NCBI GenBank assembly: GCA_965200375.1
Contig: OZ241353.1
Span: 3,100,001 to 3,164,000, forward strand
Origin: VXYL01 sp965200375
Lineage (GTDB): Bacteria; Pseudomonadota; Gammaproteobacteria; Pseudomonadales; Azotimanducaceae
DNA: 64,000 bases
Direction: 5' to 3'
Made by a program: the position numbers and the translations under genes. Of the stretch, positions 43,042 through 52,350 are shown one piece after another; position 1 is the stretch's first letter; each line of letters starts with the position of its first letter. The notes under the pieces are model-generated. The model ran no database searches, had not been told where the DNA came from, and worked only from the letters and a program-made list of their open reading frames with translations.

Positions 43042-45951
43042 ATGGCTAGGACGGCAAGCGCGACCGATGCGGCCCCCGTGCGGCCGGCGATGCGCACCAC
43101 CATCGCCGTGCAGGGCGCCCGGGTTCACAACCTGAAGAACATCTCGGTGGAGATTCCCCGGGATCGGCTGACCGTCGTCACCGGCCTCTCGGGCTCCGGC
43201 AAGTCCTCGCTGGCCTTCGACACCGTGTACGCCGAGGGGCAGCGGCGCTACATGGAGTCCTTGTCGAGCTACGCCAAGCGCTTCATCGCGCAGGTGGAGA
43301 AGCCGGACGTGGACTTCGTCTACGGCCTGTCGCCAGTGGTCTCCATCGAACAGAAGACCATCGCCCGCAATCCGCGTTCCACGGTGGGCACGCTGACGGA
43401 CATTTCGAGCTATCTGAACCTGCTGTTCGCCACCATCGGCGAAGGGCACTGTCCGTACACCGACGAACGCGTGCCGGTGAAGACCGCCTCGCAGATTCTC
43501 GAGTCGATCCTGACGCTGCCGACCGGTGCCGAAGTCGAGCTGCGGGCGCCGATCTTCCAAGTCTACGACGAGACGCCGGAGTTCGTCTTCAACGAGGTTC
43601 GCAAGCTCGGCTGCCGCTACGTGGACGTCGAGGACCGGCGCATCGACCTGACGGCGGACGTGCCCGATGCGCTGCCGGGGGATCCGCGGCTCACCGCGGT
43701 GGTCGATCGGCTGGTGATCGGCCCGCAGGTGGAACGGCAGCTCAAGGCCGCCATCGAACACGCGCTGCGGGTGGGGGACAGCTTGATGTCCGCGGCTGCC
43801 GTCGGGGGCGTCCCGAAGGCCCAGGCCCGCGCCTTTGGCAAGCGTTTCGGCAGCGCCACCCACGCGCTGGTGTACGGCGACGTCGTGCCGGACTTCTTCA
43901 TGTTCAACAACCCCGAGAGCGCCTGCCGCACCTGCGGCGGCATCGGCACGGACAAGCGCACCCATCCGGACCTGCTCGTCACCAACCCGGAGCGGAGCAT
44001 TCGCGAGGGCTGCTTTCTGCGCGACGTGGGCACGTTCCGCGCCGACAGCCACCGCGGCTACACCTTGCATTCGCTGGCGGAACAGCACGGCTTCAGCCTG
44101 GACACGCCCTGGCGGGAGCTCACCGAGGAAGCGCGGGAGCTGGTGATGTACGGCACCCGGGGCGAGCCCTTGCAGCTGCGCATGCCGCCGGACGCGAAGA
44201 AGGCGAACGAAAGGTGGCTGCGCCACAAGTACGCCTTCCAGGGCATCGCCGGCAGCATCGAGCGGCACTACCGCTGGTACCGGCAGCGGGACGTGGCCAG
44301 TTCCGGCATGGAAGCCTGGCTGGACCGGGTGATGGTGGAGCACACCTGCCCGGACTGCCGGGGTTCGCGGCTGCGGGCGACGCGCCTCAAGTTCCGAATC
44401 GACGGCCGCACCATCGACGACGTGGGGCGCATGAACTTCGACGAGCTGCATCCCTTCCTCGCCGCCATCGAGCCCGCCGGGGCGCACGCCGAAGCCGGCG
44501 CGCAGATCCTGCGGGAGATCGGCCGCCGCATCGAACTGCTGCTCGGCATCGGCCTCGACTACCTGAACTTCAACCGCGCCTCCGGCACGCTCTCCGGCGG
44601 CGAGGCGCAGCGCATTCGTCTGTCCACCCAGATCGGTTCGGGCCTGATGGGCATGCTCTACGTGCTCGACGAACCCTCGATTGGCCTGCACCCCAAGGAC
44701 AACGTGAAGATGATCGAGACGCTGCGTTCCCTGCGGGATCTCGGCAACACCGTGATAGTGGTGGAACACGACGAGGAGACCGTCCGCGCCGCGGACCACG
44801 TGCTGGAACTGGGCCCCGGGCCCGGCATCCACGGCGGCGAGGTGGTGGCCGCCGGGACGCTTGAGGACATCGTGCGCTGCCGGCGGTCGCCGACCGGCCA
44901 GTATCTCTCCGGCGTGCGCCGCATCGAGCTGCCGGACCGGCGCCGGGAGACCAACGGCAGGGCCCTCGTCGTGCGCGGGGCCCGGGCCAACAACCTGAAG
45001 AACGTGGACGTGGAGATTCCCCTCGGCCAGTTCGTCTGCGTCAGCGGCGCCTCCGGCTCCGGCAAGTCCACGCTGGTGAACGAGATCCTCTACAAGGAAC
45101 TGTGGAAGCGGCTGGTGGACTCGCGCTCGCTGTCCGGCGACCACGACGCCCTCGAAGGCGTGGCGCACCTGACCCGGGTGGTGAACATCGACCAGACGCC
45201 CATCGGCCGCAACAGCCGCTCCAACCCCTCCACCTACGTGGGCTTCTACGACCAGATACGCAGTCTCTTCGCGAAGACGCCAGTGGCCCGGGACCGGGGC
45301 TACAAGCCGGGCCGGTTCAGCTTCAACGTCAAGGGCGGGCGCTGCGAGGAGTGCCAGGGCGAGGGCGCGATCGCCACCAAGCTCTACTTCATGCCGGACG
45401 TCGAAGTGGTGTGCGGCGCCTGCAAGGGCCAGCGCTTCAACGCCGAGACCCTGGAGGTGGCGCACAACGGCAAGAACATCGCCGACGTGCTGGGCATGTC
45501 CATCGAGGAAGGCGTGTCGTTCTTCGCGGATCTGCCCGCCATCGGCCGCAAGGTGGCGGTGCTGAACGATCTGGGCCTTGGCTACCTGACCCTCGGCCAG
45601 TCCGCCACCACCCTCTCCGGCGGCGAGGCCCAGCGCATCAAGCTGGCCACCGAACTGGCCAAGCTGCAACGCCGCGGGCACATGCTCTACATCCTGGACG
45701 AACCCACCACCGGCCTGCACCTGGCGGACATCGTGCGGCTCCTGGACTGTCTGCATCGTCTCGTGGACGCTGGCCACACCGTGCTGGTGATCGAGCACCA
45801 CCTGGACGTGATCAAGACGGCCGACCACGTGATCGATCTCGGCCCCGAGGGCGGCCGAGGCGGTGGCGAGGTGGTGGCGTCCGGCACGCCGGAGGACATC
45901 GTCGCCTGCGAGCAGTCCCATACGGGGCAGTATCTGCGCACCCACTTGTAG
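43042..45951 (+). CDS. uvrA: UvrA-family excinuclease ABC subunit A
   Basis: A 969-residue protein. First ATPase half: Walker A TGLSGSGKSSLAFDTV, signature LSGGEAQRIRL, Walker B YVLDEPSIGLHP. Second half: Walker A SGASGSGKSTLVNEIL, LSGGEAQRIKL, YILDEPTTGLH. The second zinc finger GGRCEECQGEG...GACKGQRF is intact. Near the first half the usual C-x-x-C that follows GHCP is replaced (HCPYTDERVP), and CRTCGGIG keeps only one pair. UvrA recognises bulky lesions with UvrB. Slightly longer than E. coli UvrA (940). Possibly a UvrA paralogue, since uvrB is not adjacent. Confidence 0.9.
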   Translation: MARTASATDAAPVRPAMRTTIAVQGARVHNLKNISVEIPRDRLTVVTGLSGSGKSSLAFDTVYAEGQRRYMESLSSYAKRFIAQVEKPDVDFVYGLSPVVSIEQKTIARNPRSTVGTLTDISSYLNLLFATIGEGHCPYTDERVPVKTASQILESILTLPTGAEVELRAPIFQVYDETPEFVFNEVRKLGCRYVDVEDRRIDLTADVPDALPGDPRLTAVVDRLVIGPQVERQLKAAIEHALRVGDSLMSAAAVGGVPKAQARAFGKRFGSATHALVYGDVVPDFFMFNNPESACRTCGGIGTDKRTHPDLLVTNPERSIREGCFLRDVGTFRADSHRGYTLHSLAEQHGFSLDTPWRELTEEARELVMYGTRGEPLQLRMPPDAKKANERWLRHKYAFQGIAGSIERHYRWYRQRDVASSGMEAWLDRVMVEHTCPDCRGSRLRATRLKFRIDGRTIDDVGRMNFDELHPFLAAIEPAGAHAEAGAQILREIGRRIELLLGIGLDYLNFNRASGTLSGGEAQRIRLSTQIGSGLMGMLYVLDEPSIGLHPKDNVKMIETLRSLRDLGNTVIVVEHDEETVRAADHVLELGPGPGIHGGEVVAAGTLEDIVRCRRSPTGQYLSGVRRIELPDRRRETNGRALVVRGARANNLKNVDVEIPLGQFVCVSGASGSGKSTLVNEILYKELWKRLVDSRSLSGDHDALEGVAHLTRVVNIDQTPIGRNSRSNPSTYVGFYDQIRSLFAKTPVARDRGYKPGRFSFNVKGGRCEECQGEGAIATKLYFMPDVEVVCGACKGQRFNAETLEVAHNGKNIADVLGMSIEEGVSFFADLPAIGRKVAVLNDLGLGYLTLGQSATTLSGGEAQRIKLATELAKLQRRGHMLYILDEPTTGLHLADIVRLLDCLHRLVDAGHTVLVIEHHLDVIKTADHVIDLGPEGGRGGGEVVASGTPEDIVACEQSHTGQYLRTHL

Positions 45952-45964
45952 GCTGCTCCAGCGA

Positions 45965-46252
45965 GTCTCCGGCACGGAGTGGCCGGCGAGAATGTTCAGC
46001 ACGCCTACGCGGAGGGGCTGTCCTGGTTCTGCTAGCTCCACCGCGCCGGCAGGTACATGAACGGCGTGAAGGTGCCGTAGCTGCCGGAGAGCGCCCAGAC
46101 GCCGCTGTGGACGTCCGGGTACAAAGAGGCGCTTGGCCGACCAGGCCCACGGCCGTCGACGCGTTGCCGGCTTCCTGGATCGCCGCCTTTCAAGCGCGTG
46201 CCAGACCTTGGTTGGAGATGGGATCGTAATGGCCGGTGAGGGATCCCCTCGC
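45965..46252 (-). pseudogene. degenerate copy of an internal transketolase segment
   Basis: This roughly 290-bp stretch repeats 48285-48575 of the intact transketolase gene (codons about 516-612) in the same orientation with small differences. It has single- and double-base indels (for example one base lost after GCGGA and one gained in CGCCTTTCAAG) and a nonsense change: the Gln codon in W-S-Q-Q becomes TAG. It therefore cannot encode the protein. Its left end supplies the last 17 or so residues of the DNA methyltransferase frame. Confidence 0.85.
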
Positions 46253-47410
46253 CACGACCGTTGGACAGGCGAGTTCACGACGCTGCTTCACATGGCCGGA
46301 ATTCCCAACAGTCTCATCATGTTGCGTGGCTGATGTCCGCTCGCGAGCAGCGATGTAGTGATCTTCATCATTCTCAAAGGCAACCACTTTCCTTCCCAAC
46401 TCGATGGCAGCGCAGACTGTCGTGGCGGAGCCGGCAAACGGGTCCAAGACCAAATCGCCCTGTCGACTGAACAACTGCGTCAGCTCCCGAAACAGGCCCA
46501 GAGGTTTCTGCGTAGGGTGAATCCGGTTCTGTGGCGATGGCGACTTGTACGTAAACACGTTGTGGACTGTGCCGCTGCCATGGAATTTCGTACCCGGCCG
46601 CTTGCCAATGACGCCTGCTTCCCAAGCGTTGACTGGCTTGAATCGCGTATTGAAGGGAACAGGGTTGGTCTTGTGCCAAACGATCGTGCCCACCGCATTG
46701 AAACGGTGCGACCTTAGGATTTCAACATACGCGCCAATTTGCGCTTGGGCGCAAAAGATCACTGCCCATCCGCATACCTTCGGAATCACGACGTTAGTCC
46801 ACTCTTCCGGACTAAAGTTCTGATCCCACGATCCGAAATCTCCTTTCGGCATGATGAAATCGCTCCCGTTGGTACGAAGTCGACGCGGAATTTGCCTTTC
46901 GCAAGTGTAGGCGTTGCTGATGGAATATGGCGGATCGGTCAAGAGCAGATTTACGGATCTGTCTTCGAGCATGGCGGCACCCTCGATTCCATCTCCGTAG
47001 AACAGTCCGAAATCCTTCGGCGACATCCGAACTGAAAACTCACCGTGATTCTCTCGGCGTTCCCCTATCCCCCGTACCTCTTTTTCGATAGCCGCACGTT
47101 CTGGTGCTTGCACCACATTCAGTCTGCCATCCAAGTGGACTTGACCAACCGAATGGATGCTTCGGCCATGCTTGACGACAAGGGGAACCAACCACCGCGG
47201 CGGGTCGAGCTGGACCTGGCAGGGGTTGCCCAGCGCCAAGCTGGTGCGAATGCTGTCGAGGCTTGCCGACATCCAGTCGTTCACCGCAGCCTTGACCTCG
47301 AGCTTCCGAGATGTCGCTGTCGTCCGCTCCACCGCCCGTTCGCCGTTGGCTTCTTCGTCCCGCGACACGTCCAACGAGAGTTGGGGGCCTGCGCTAGCAG
47401 CGCGACGCAC
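46190..47410 (-). CDS. beta-class site-specific DNA methyltransferase (adenine N6 or cytosine N4)
   Basis: A 406-residue protein started at GTG 47410, chosen because GAAGGAGAAG lies five bases upstream. The catalytic motif IV LLLTDPPYSIS (DPPY at about residues 159-162) precedes the AdoMet motif I DPFAGSATTVCAAIELGRKVVAFE (about 321-345), the beta-class order. HPTQKPLGLFRELTQLFS is motif X. The C-terminal tail GSLTGHYDPISNQG is the same reading as the transketolase segment, so the gene reads into that duplicated piece. GC content is lower than the neighbours. No restriction partner is adjacent, so it is an orphan methylase. Confidence 0.85.
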   Translation of the reverse strand: MRRAASAGPQLSLDVSRDEEANGERAVERTTATSRKLEVKAAVNDWMSASLDSIRTSLALGNPCQVQLDPPRWLVPLVVKHGRSIHSVGQVHLDGRLNVVQAPERAAIEKEVRGIGERRENHGEFSVRMSPKDFGLFYGDGIEGAAMLEDRSVNLLLTDPPYSISNAYTCERQIPRRLRTNGSDFIMPKGDFGSWDQNFSPEEWTNVVIPKVCGWAVIFCAQAQIGAYVEILRSHRFNAVGTIVWHKTNPVPFNTRFKPVNAWEAGVIGKRPGTKFHGSGTVHNVFTYKSPSPQNRIHPTQKPLGLFRELTQLFSRQGDLVLDPFAGSATTVCAAIELGRKVVAFENDEDHYIAARERTSATQHDETVGNSGHVKQRRELACPTVVARGSLTGHYDPISNQGLARA

Positions 47411-47454
47411 TTTGCTTCTCCTTCGACACGACCACCCAGGGCCGGAACGCAGCA

Positions 47455-47483
47455 ACAATACTGTATGCGAAAGCAGTATGCAA
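47455..47483 (-). promoter_or_regulatory. candidate promoter of the DNA methyltransferase gene
   Basis: On the minus strand TTGCAT (47483-47478) and TATTGT (47460-47455) are 17 bases apart in an AT-rich patch. Transcription would start about 35-40 bases before the GTG start codon. The -35 matches three of six bases and the -10 four of six. Confidence 0.4.
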
Positions 47484-47578
47484 CACGTTCAACACGCCGT
47501 GAATACCACCGCAGGCCGCTCTACTCCGCCCGCTAGATGGCAATTCGCAATGAGTCGACGCCGTTCCAACGGGAGCGT

Positions 47579-50122
47579 TCAAAGCGCCGCCAACGCCTCG
47601 CGCTGCCGCTTCAGCCGCCCCTCCCGCTCCGCCGCAAACCGCGCCACCCCCTCCGCAATCGATTGCTCGTCCAAGTGCGCCTCGGCGATCACGTCCGGTT
47701 CCAGGCCGCCGGTGAGCCAGCGATCGTGCCAGTCCGAGGTGAGGGAGTATTCCTCCGTAAGCGGACCCAGGCCGCGCATCGGCCACAAGCGGCGGGTGCC
47801 GGTGGACACCACCATCAGGTCGTACCGGGCCGCCGGCGGCAGCACGGCGTCGCGGTAGGCCTGGGGCTGGCGGTCGAACAGTTCCTCGCTGATGGCGGCG
47901 ACCACCTTCACGTTGACGCCGTCCTTCTCCAGTTGCGGCAGGGCGCGCACCAGATTCACGGTGGAGCTCGAACCTTGGGCGACGACGTAGCCGTGGCGCG
48001 GCTTGTCGGCGTCGAAATCGCGCAGCACGTAGAAGCCCTTGCGGGCGGCGAGCAGGTCGGTGTCGGCGAAGGTGGAACGATCCGCCACCGGGAAGTCCGG
48101 GCGGGCGACTTCCAGCACGATGACGCCCACCAGCGGATCCCGGGCGGCGATTTCGGCGGCGGCGAAGTAGCCGGGCGCCACGTCGTTGTAGTCCCAGAAG
48201 TTGAGGGTGATGGCTTGGCCGCGGGGGAAGAGCTTCCACACCTGCGGCGCGAAGATGCCGAAGTGCGTTCTGGCGTCGGCGGCGGTCTCCGGCCCGGAGT
48301 GGCCGGCGAGAATGTTCAGCACGCCTACGCGGAAAGGGCTGTCCTGGTTCTGCTGGCTCCACACCCGCGCCGGCAGGTACATGAACGGCGTGAAGGCGCC
48401 GTAGCTGCCGGAGAGCGCCCAGACGCCGCTGTGGACGTCCGGGTCGAGCGAGGCGCTTTGGCCAACGAGGCCCACGGCCGTCGACGCGTTGCCGGCTTCC
48501 TGGATCGCCGCCTTCAAGCGCGTGCCAGCCTGGTTGGAGACGGGATCGTAGTGGCCGGTGAGGGAGCCCTTCTCGACGTTGATGGAACTCGAAAGGTCCG
48601 CGGAGAGCGTGACGAAGCGGTTGTCCGTCACGTGGTTCATCCATTTCACCACTTCGGAAATCGCCCGCCGCGTGCCCGCCACCTCGCCCGGCTGCTTGAA
48701 GAGTTCGATGCCGATTTCCGTGGGCTTGCCGTTCTGGCGTCCAGCGACCGTCTGCGGCGCTCTCGGCAGGTTGTCGACGTGCAGGCGGTTGTCCTGGAAC
48801 GGGTCGCGTGCCGTGTCCACGCGCAGCTTGTGGTCGTCGCGCACTTGGTCGCCGATGGCGACGAGGCGGTCGCTCAGCCACTCGCCGAGGGCGTCCTTCT
48901 CCAGAACCGACATCACGACGTCGATGTTGGTCTTGAACTGGCGCAGGCGCTCGGCGGCATCCGTCACCACGCCGTCGCGGATGCCCTGGAACGCCACGCC
49001 GAAGCGCTGCTCGAAGGTTTCGGCAAGCGCCACGAAGTACGGCGCGTTCATCTTCATGTCGTAGGGGTGGCTGGGATAGCCCACCACCTGGTCGCCGAAC
49101 CCCGGAATCTCGCCGTTCTTCGCCGCCGGCCACCAGCCCTTGGTGGTGTTGCCGACGACGATCATGGGACGACGGTCGTTCGGGTCCCACGCCTCCATCG
49201 TCTTGAGGGCCGCCAGCACCTGGTCGTAGTCGTTGCCGTTCTCCACCGCGAGCGCGTTCCAGCCGTAGGAGGACCACTGCCCGGCGATGTCGTAGCCCTC
49301 GATGGAGTCAGCCACCACGCCGCCGATCAGCGAGTCGTCTATGCCGGCGTTGTTGAACGAGAGCAGCACCCGCAGACGCTTGCCGACGCGCTGCGCCACG
49401 GCCTGGGTCTTGAACTCCTGGGCGTGGCCGGCCGTCATGGCGAACTCGCCCTCGATGGCAACCACCTTGGGCGATTCGCCAGCGCCCATGAAGTCCCAGA
49501 ACGCGGCCTTGCCGGCGGCGGTGGCGACGCCGATGCCGGACGGGCCGCCGTTGACGTCGTTGATGAGGTCCGTCGTTTCCGAGTGGCCGGCCAGGGAGCG
49601 GATGCCCCGCGCCTTGGCTTGCGCGAACAGCGGGTCGTCGGCAAGGCCGGCGTCCTGGAGCAGCGTCTTCAGCGCCCCGGCGCCGCGGCGGAAGCCCAGG
49701 GCGTCGATGGCGAGCATGGCGAGCTTCGGATCCGCCCGGTAGCGCTGGTCGCCGGTGGCGGCATGGCGGCGAGCCAGCGCCTCCCCCATGATCATCCACA
49801 ACGCGTACAGGGTGGGGATGTTGTGGCCGCCGGCCAGCAGCAGCTTGTCCCCGAAGGGGTGCTTGGGGCGTCGATAGTCGTAGCGCAGGCCGCCGTTCTC
49901 CGGCCCTGCCAGGTGCAGCGCCACGTTGTAGGGCGTGTAGGCCAGCGGCCCGCCGAAGTGGCCGGTCTGCTGGTAGTTGCCGAGCAGCGTCAGCGTCATG
50001 GCCGTCAGGAAGCCGACGTCCTCGAAGCGCCGGCGGTCGTAGGCGGGCACCTCCACGGCCGTCTCGGCCGCTCTGCCGCGCGCCGGCGTCGTGTACACCG
50101 CCACGGTGGTTGCGTTCGACAC
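47579..50122 (-). CDS. transketolase-like thiamine-diphosphate enzyme (large form)
   Basis: An 847-residue protein, about 180 residues longer than canonical transketolase. The thiamine site is in GEFAMTAGHAQEFKTQAVAQ with RVLLSFNNAGID. Substrate-binding-like residues occur in SLAGHSETTDLINDVNGGPSG and QTGHFGGPLAY. The pyrimidine domain contains FVTLSADLSSSINVEKGS and the C-terminal domain VVSTGTRRLWPM and LEPDVIAEAHLDEQS. This large-form family occurs in assorted bacteria. A roughly 290-bp piece of this gene (codons 516-612) is repeated 2.3 kb downstream. The start follows the poorly conserved MSNATTVAVYT; an internal start is possible. Confidence 0.85.
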   Translation of the reverse strand: MSNATTVAVYTTPARGRAAETAVEVPAYDRRRFEDVGFLTAMTLTLLGNYQQTGHFGGPLAYTPYNVALHLAGPENGGLRYDYRRPKHPFGDKLLLAGGHNIPTLYALWMIMGEALARRHAATGDQRYRADPKLAMLAIDALGFRRGAGALKTLLQDAGLADDPLFAQAKARGIRSLAGHSETTDLINDVNGGPSGIGVATAAGKAAFWDFMGAGESPKVVAIEGEFAMTAGHAQEFKTQAVAQRVGKRLRVLLSFNNAGIDDSLIGGVVADSIEGYDIAGQWSSYGWNALAVENGNDYDQVLAALKTMEAWDPNDRRPMIVVGNTTKGWWPAAKNGEIPGFGDQVVGYPSHPYDMKMNAPYFVALAETFEQRFGVAFQGIRDGVVTDAAERLRQFKTNIDVVMSVLEKDALGEWLSDRLVAIGDQVRDDHKLRVDTARDPFQDNRLHVDNLPRAPQTVAGRQNGKPTEIGIELFKQPGEVAGTRRAISEVVKWMNHVTDNRFVTLSADLSSSINVEKGSLTGHYDPVSNQAGTRLKAAIQEAGNASTAVGLVGQSASLDPDVHSGVWALSGSYGAFTPFMYLPARVWSQQNQDSPFRVGVLNILAGHSGPETAADARTHFGIFAPQVWKLFPRGQAITLNFWDYNDVAPGYFAAAEIAARDPLVGVIVLEVARPDFPVADRSTFADTDLLAARKGFYVLRDFDADKPRHGYVVAQGSSSTVNLVRALPQLEKDGVNVKVVAAISEELFDRQPQAYRDAVLPPAARYDLMVVSTGTRRLWPMRGLGPLTEEYSLTSDWHDRWLTGGLEPDVIAEAHLDEQSIAEGVARFAAEREGRLKRQREALAAL

Positions 50123-50162
50123 TTCGCTGGTCTCTGGCGTGGGTTTGTTTGCAAGCGGCAGG

Positions 50163-50906
50163 CTAGGGGGTGCCCGAGCCGGACCGTTGCCGTCGCAACT
50201 CGGCTTCCAACTCCGCTATGCGGGCCTCGGCCTCGGCTTGAGCCCGTTCGGCCCGAGCCGCCTCCCGCCTGGCGGCGGCCTCGGATTCGGCGTGATGTCG
50301 AATCTCGCGTCCGCTGGCGGGGTCCCGAAAGCGGATCAGATCGCCGTCCGCCCACAGATCGAGGCCCAGGGCTTCGCTGCGGATCGTCGTGCGGCCGCCT
50401 TCGGCGCGGCCCTCGATCGGCCGGTAGTCCTTTGCCGCCAGCGCGAGCCCCTGCAGGCGCGGCGTACCCGGCGGAAAAACGCCCATCGGGTCGAACAGCC
50501 AGTACTCCGGTACGCCGATCGCCCGGTAGACGCCCCGCTTGTGTTCGCGATCCCTGGCCTCGGTGCGCGGCGACGCCACCTCCAGCACCCAGTCCGGCGG
50601 CTTGCCCTCCCGCCACAGCAGATAGCTCATGCGGTGGCGACGGCCGATGCCGAAGGCCACAAGCACGTCCGGCGCCACCCGGTTGTCGCGGTTTCCCTGC
50701 TCCAGGTAGACGAGAATGTTCGCCGCCACGAACGGTTCCGGGAGCGCCACCGCGAGATCGCTGGCGGCTGCGATGATCGCCTCGGCCTGCCAGGTGTTGT
50801 CGGCCATCGGCCTACCGTCGGAGCACGGGTAGAAGTCGTCCTCGTCCAGGACGGACGGATGGTTCGCCACGGCGGCGACATTCGCGTGCGGCAGGAGCGC
50901 GGGCAT
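50163..50906 (-). CDS. Uma2-family (PD-(D/E)xK-like) protein
   Basis: A 247-residue protein started at ATG 50906 because GGGAGGA lies seven bases before it; an in-frame ATG at 50927 is an alternative. The Uma2 fold shows FYPCSDGRPMADNTWQAEAII, NRDNRVAPDVLVAFG (catalytic Asp), PPDWVLEVASPRTEARDREHKRGVYRAIGVPEYWLFDPMG (E-x-x-S plus Lys-Tyr of the nuclease-like core). The last 50 residues are a charged coiled coil (AARREAARAERAQAEAEA...). Such proteins are common in cyanobacteria and rarer in proteobacteria. Function unknown. Confidence 0.85.
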   Translation of the reverse strand: MPALLPHANVAAVANHPSVLDEDDFYPCSDGRPMADNTWQAEAIIAAASDLAVALPEPFVAANILVYLEQGNRDNRVAPDVLVAFGIGRRHRMSYLLWREGKPPDWVLEVASPRTEARDREHKRGVYRAIGVPEYWLFDPMGVFPPGTPRLQGLALAAKDYRPIEGRAEGGRTTIRSEALGLDLWADGDLIRFRDPASGREIRHHAESEAAARREAARAERAQAEAEARIAELEAELRRQRSGSGTP

Positions 50907-51078
50907 GACGTCGTCCTCCCAGGCCATGTCGCAGCGCGGCCTCGGGCTGCGACGAAAGTGAAGGTAGCATACTGCCCTCGCCGGCTCCCGCGCCCTTGGC
51001 GGCGCACGTGGACTTCGGGCGCAGTTTCGCGGTGCCGCGACGCCGCGCATACGGCATCTTGCCCCTGGGCGCGTAGGA

Positions 51079-51097
51079 ACGGACCCTCGGGGTCCGT
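51079..51097 (-). terminator. 8-bp hairpin downstream of serA
   Basis: ACGGACCC and GGGTCCGT pair perfectly with a three-base loop. On the minus strand it lies 56 bases beyond the serA stop and upstream of the Uma2 gene. It is followed on that strand by TTCCT rather than a T-run. Confidence 0.5.
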
Positions 51098-51152
51098 AGG
51101 AAAGGCGCCGTGTCCCGGCGGGGAGGAACGCGAGGGGGTTGCGGCGCGGCGC

Positions 51153-52337
51153 CTACTGCTCCAGCGGATCGAACACCCGCACGCTCAGCACTTCGTCGAT
51201 GGCCTCGATCCGGCGCACCAGCGCCGGGCTCGGCGGGGTGTCGAGGTCGATGAGGTTGTAGGCCAGGTCGTCCCGGCTCTTGTTCAGCATGTCGATGACG
51301 TTGATGTCCGCATCCGCCAGCACGGACATCAGCTTGCCGAGCATTCCGGGGATGTTGGCGTTGGCGACGCCGATGCGGTGGCCGCCGCCGCCTTCGAGCA
51401 CCACCGGCGGAAAGTTCACGGCATTGTCGATGTTGCCGTGGCGCAGGAAGCCCACTAGCTGCTCCACGGCCATCACCGCGCAGTTCTCCTCCGCCTCGCT
51501 GGTGCTTGCGCCGAGATGGGGGGTGACGTGGACGTCGTGCCGGTTGGCGAGCGCCACGCTCGGAAAGTCCGCCAGGTAGGCGTGCAGACGGCCGCCGTCC
51601 AGGGCCGCGGTCACGGCGCTTTCCTCCACGATCTCCTGGCGGGCGAAGTTCAGCAGCACGGCGCCAGGGCGGCAGTGCGCCAGCGCTTGGCGGTCGATCA
51701 TGCCCAGCGTGTCCGGCAGCGCCGGCACGTGCAGCGTCACGTAGTCCGAACGGGCCAGCAGCGCCGGCAGATTCTCCATCCGGCGCACGTCGCTCGGCAG
51801 CCGCCAGGCGGCGTCCACGGAGAGCGCCGGGTCGTAGCCGAGCACGTCCATGCCGAGGTTCAGCGCGGCCCGGGCCACCCGGGAGCCGATGGCGCCGAGG
51901 CCGACGATGCCGAGGGCCCGTCCGGCCACCTCGCGGCCCTTGAAGCGGCGCTTCTCCTTCTCCACCAGGCGGTGCAGTTCGTCGTCGTCGGCGACGTTGC
52001 CGAGGGAGCGCACGTAGCCGAGGCCGCCGAGCACGTCCCGGGAGACGAGCAGCAGGGCGGCGAGCACCAGTTCCTTCACCGAGTTGGCGTTGGCGCCCGG
52101 GGTGTTGAACACCACGATGCCGCGCTGGCTGCAAGCCTCCACCGGCACGTTGTTCACCCCGGCGCCGGCCCGGGCCACGGCGCAGAGGCCAGCGCCGAGG
52201 TCCGCCGCGGCCAGCTTGTGGCTGCGCAGCAGGATGGCGTGGGGGGCGGCGACCGTCGGCCCCACGGCGAAGCCCTCGGGCGGAAAGCGCCCGAGACCCT
52301 TGGCGGCGATCTGGTTGTAGGTTCTTACGCGGTACAT
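51153..52337 (-). CDS. serA: D-3-phosphoglycerate dehydrogenase with C-terminal ACT domain
   Basis: A 394-residue protein starting MYRVRTYNQIAAKGLGRFP, the standard short SerA opening. NAD site GIVGLGAIGSRVARAALNLGMDVLGYDP, catalytic FARQEIVEESAV and HLGASTSEAEEN, and C-terminal ACT domain (GVANANIPGMLGKLMSVLADADINVIDML). It makes 3-phosphohydroxypyruvate for serine synthesis, and the ACT domain would sense serine. It is followed on the minus strand by the hairpin at 51079-51097. The murG-like gene is 14 bases upstream on the same strand. Confidence 0.95.
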   Translation of the reverse strand: MYRVRTYNQIAAKGLGRFPPEGFAVGPTVAAPHAILLRSHKLAAADLGAGLCAVARAGAGVNNVPVEACSQRGIVVFNTPGANANSVKELVLAALLLVSRDVLGGLGYVRSLGNVADDDELHRLVEKEKRRFKGREVAGRALGIVGLGAIGSRVARAALNLGMDVLGYDPALSVDAAWRLPSDVRRMENLPALLARSDYVTLHVPALPDTLGMIDRQALAHCRPGAVLLNFARQEIVEESAVTAALDGGRLHAYLADFPSVALANRHDVHVTPHLGASTSEAEENCAVMAVEQLVGFLRHGNIDNAVNFPPVVLEGGGGHRIGVANANIPGMLGKLMSVLADADINVIDMLNKSRDDLAYNLIDLDTPPSPALVRRIEAIDEVLSVRVFDPLEQ

Positions 52338-52350
52338 CTGGTCGACTTGG

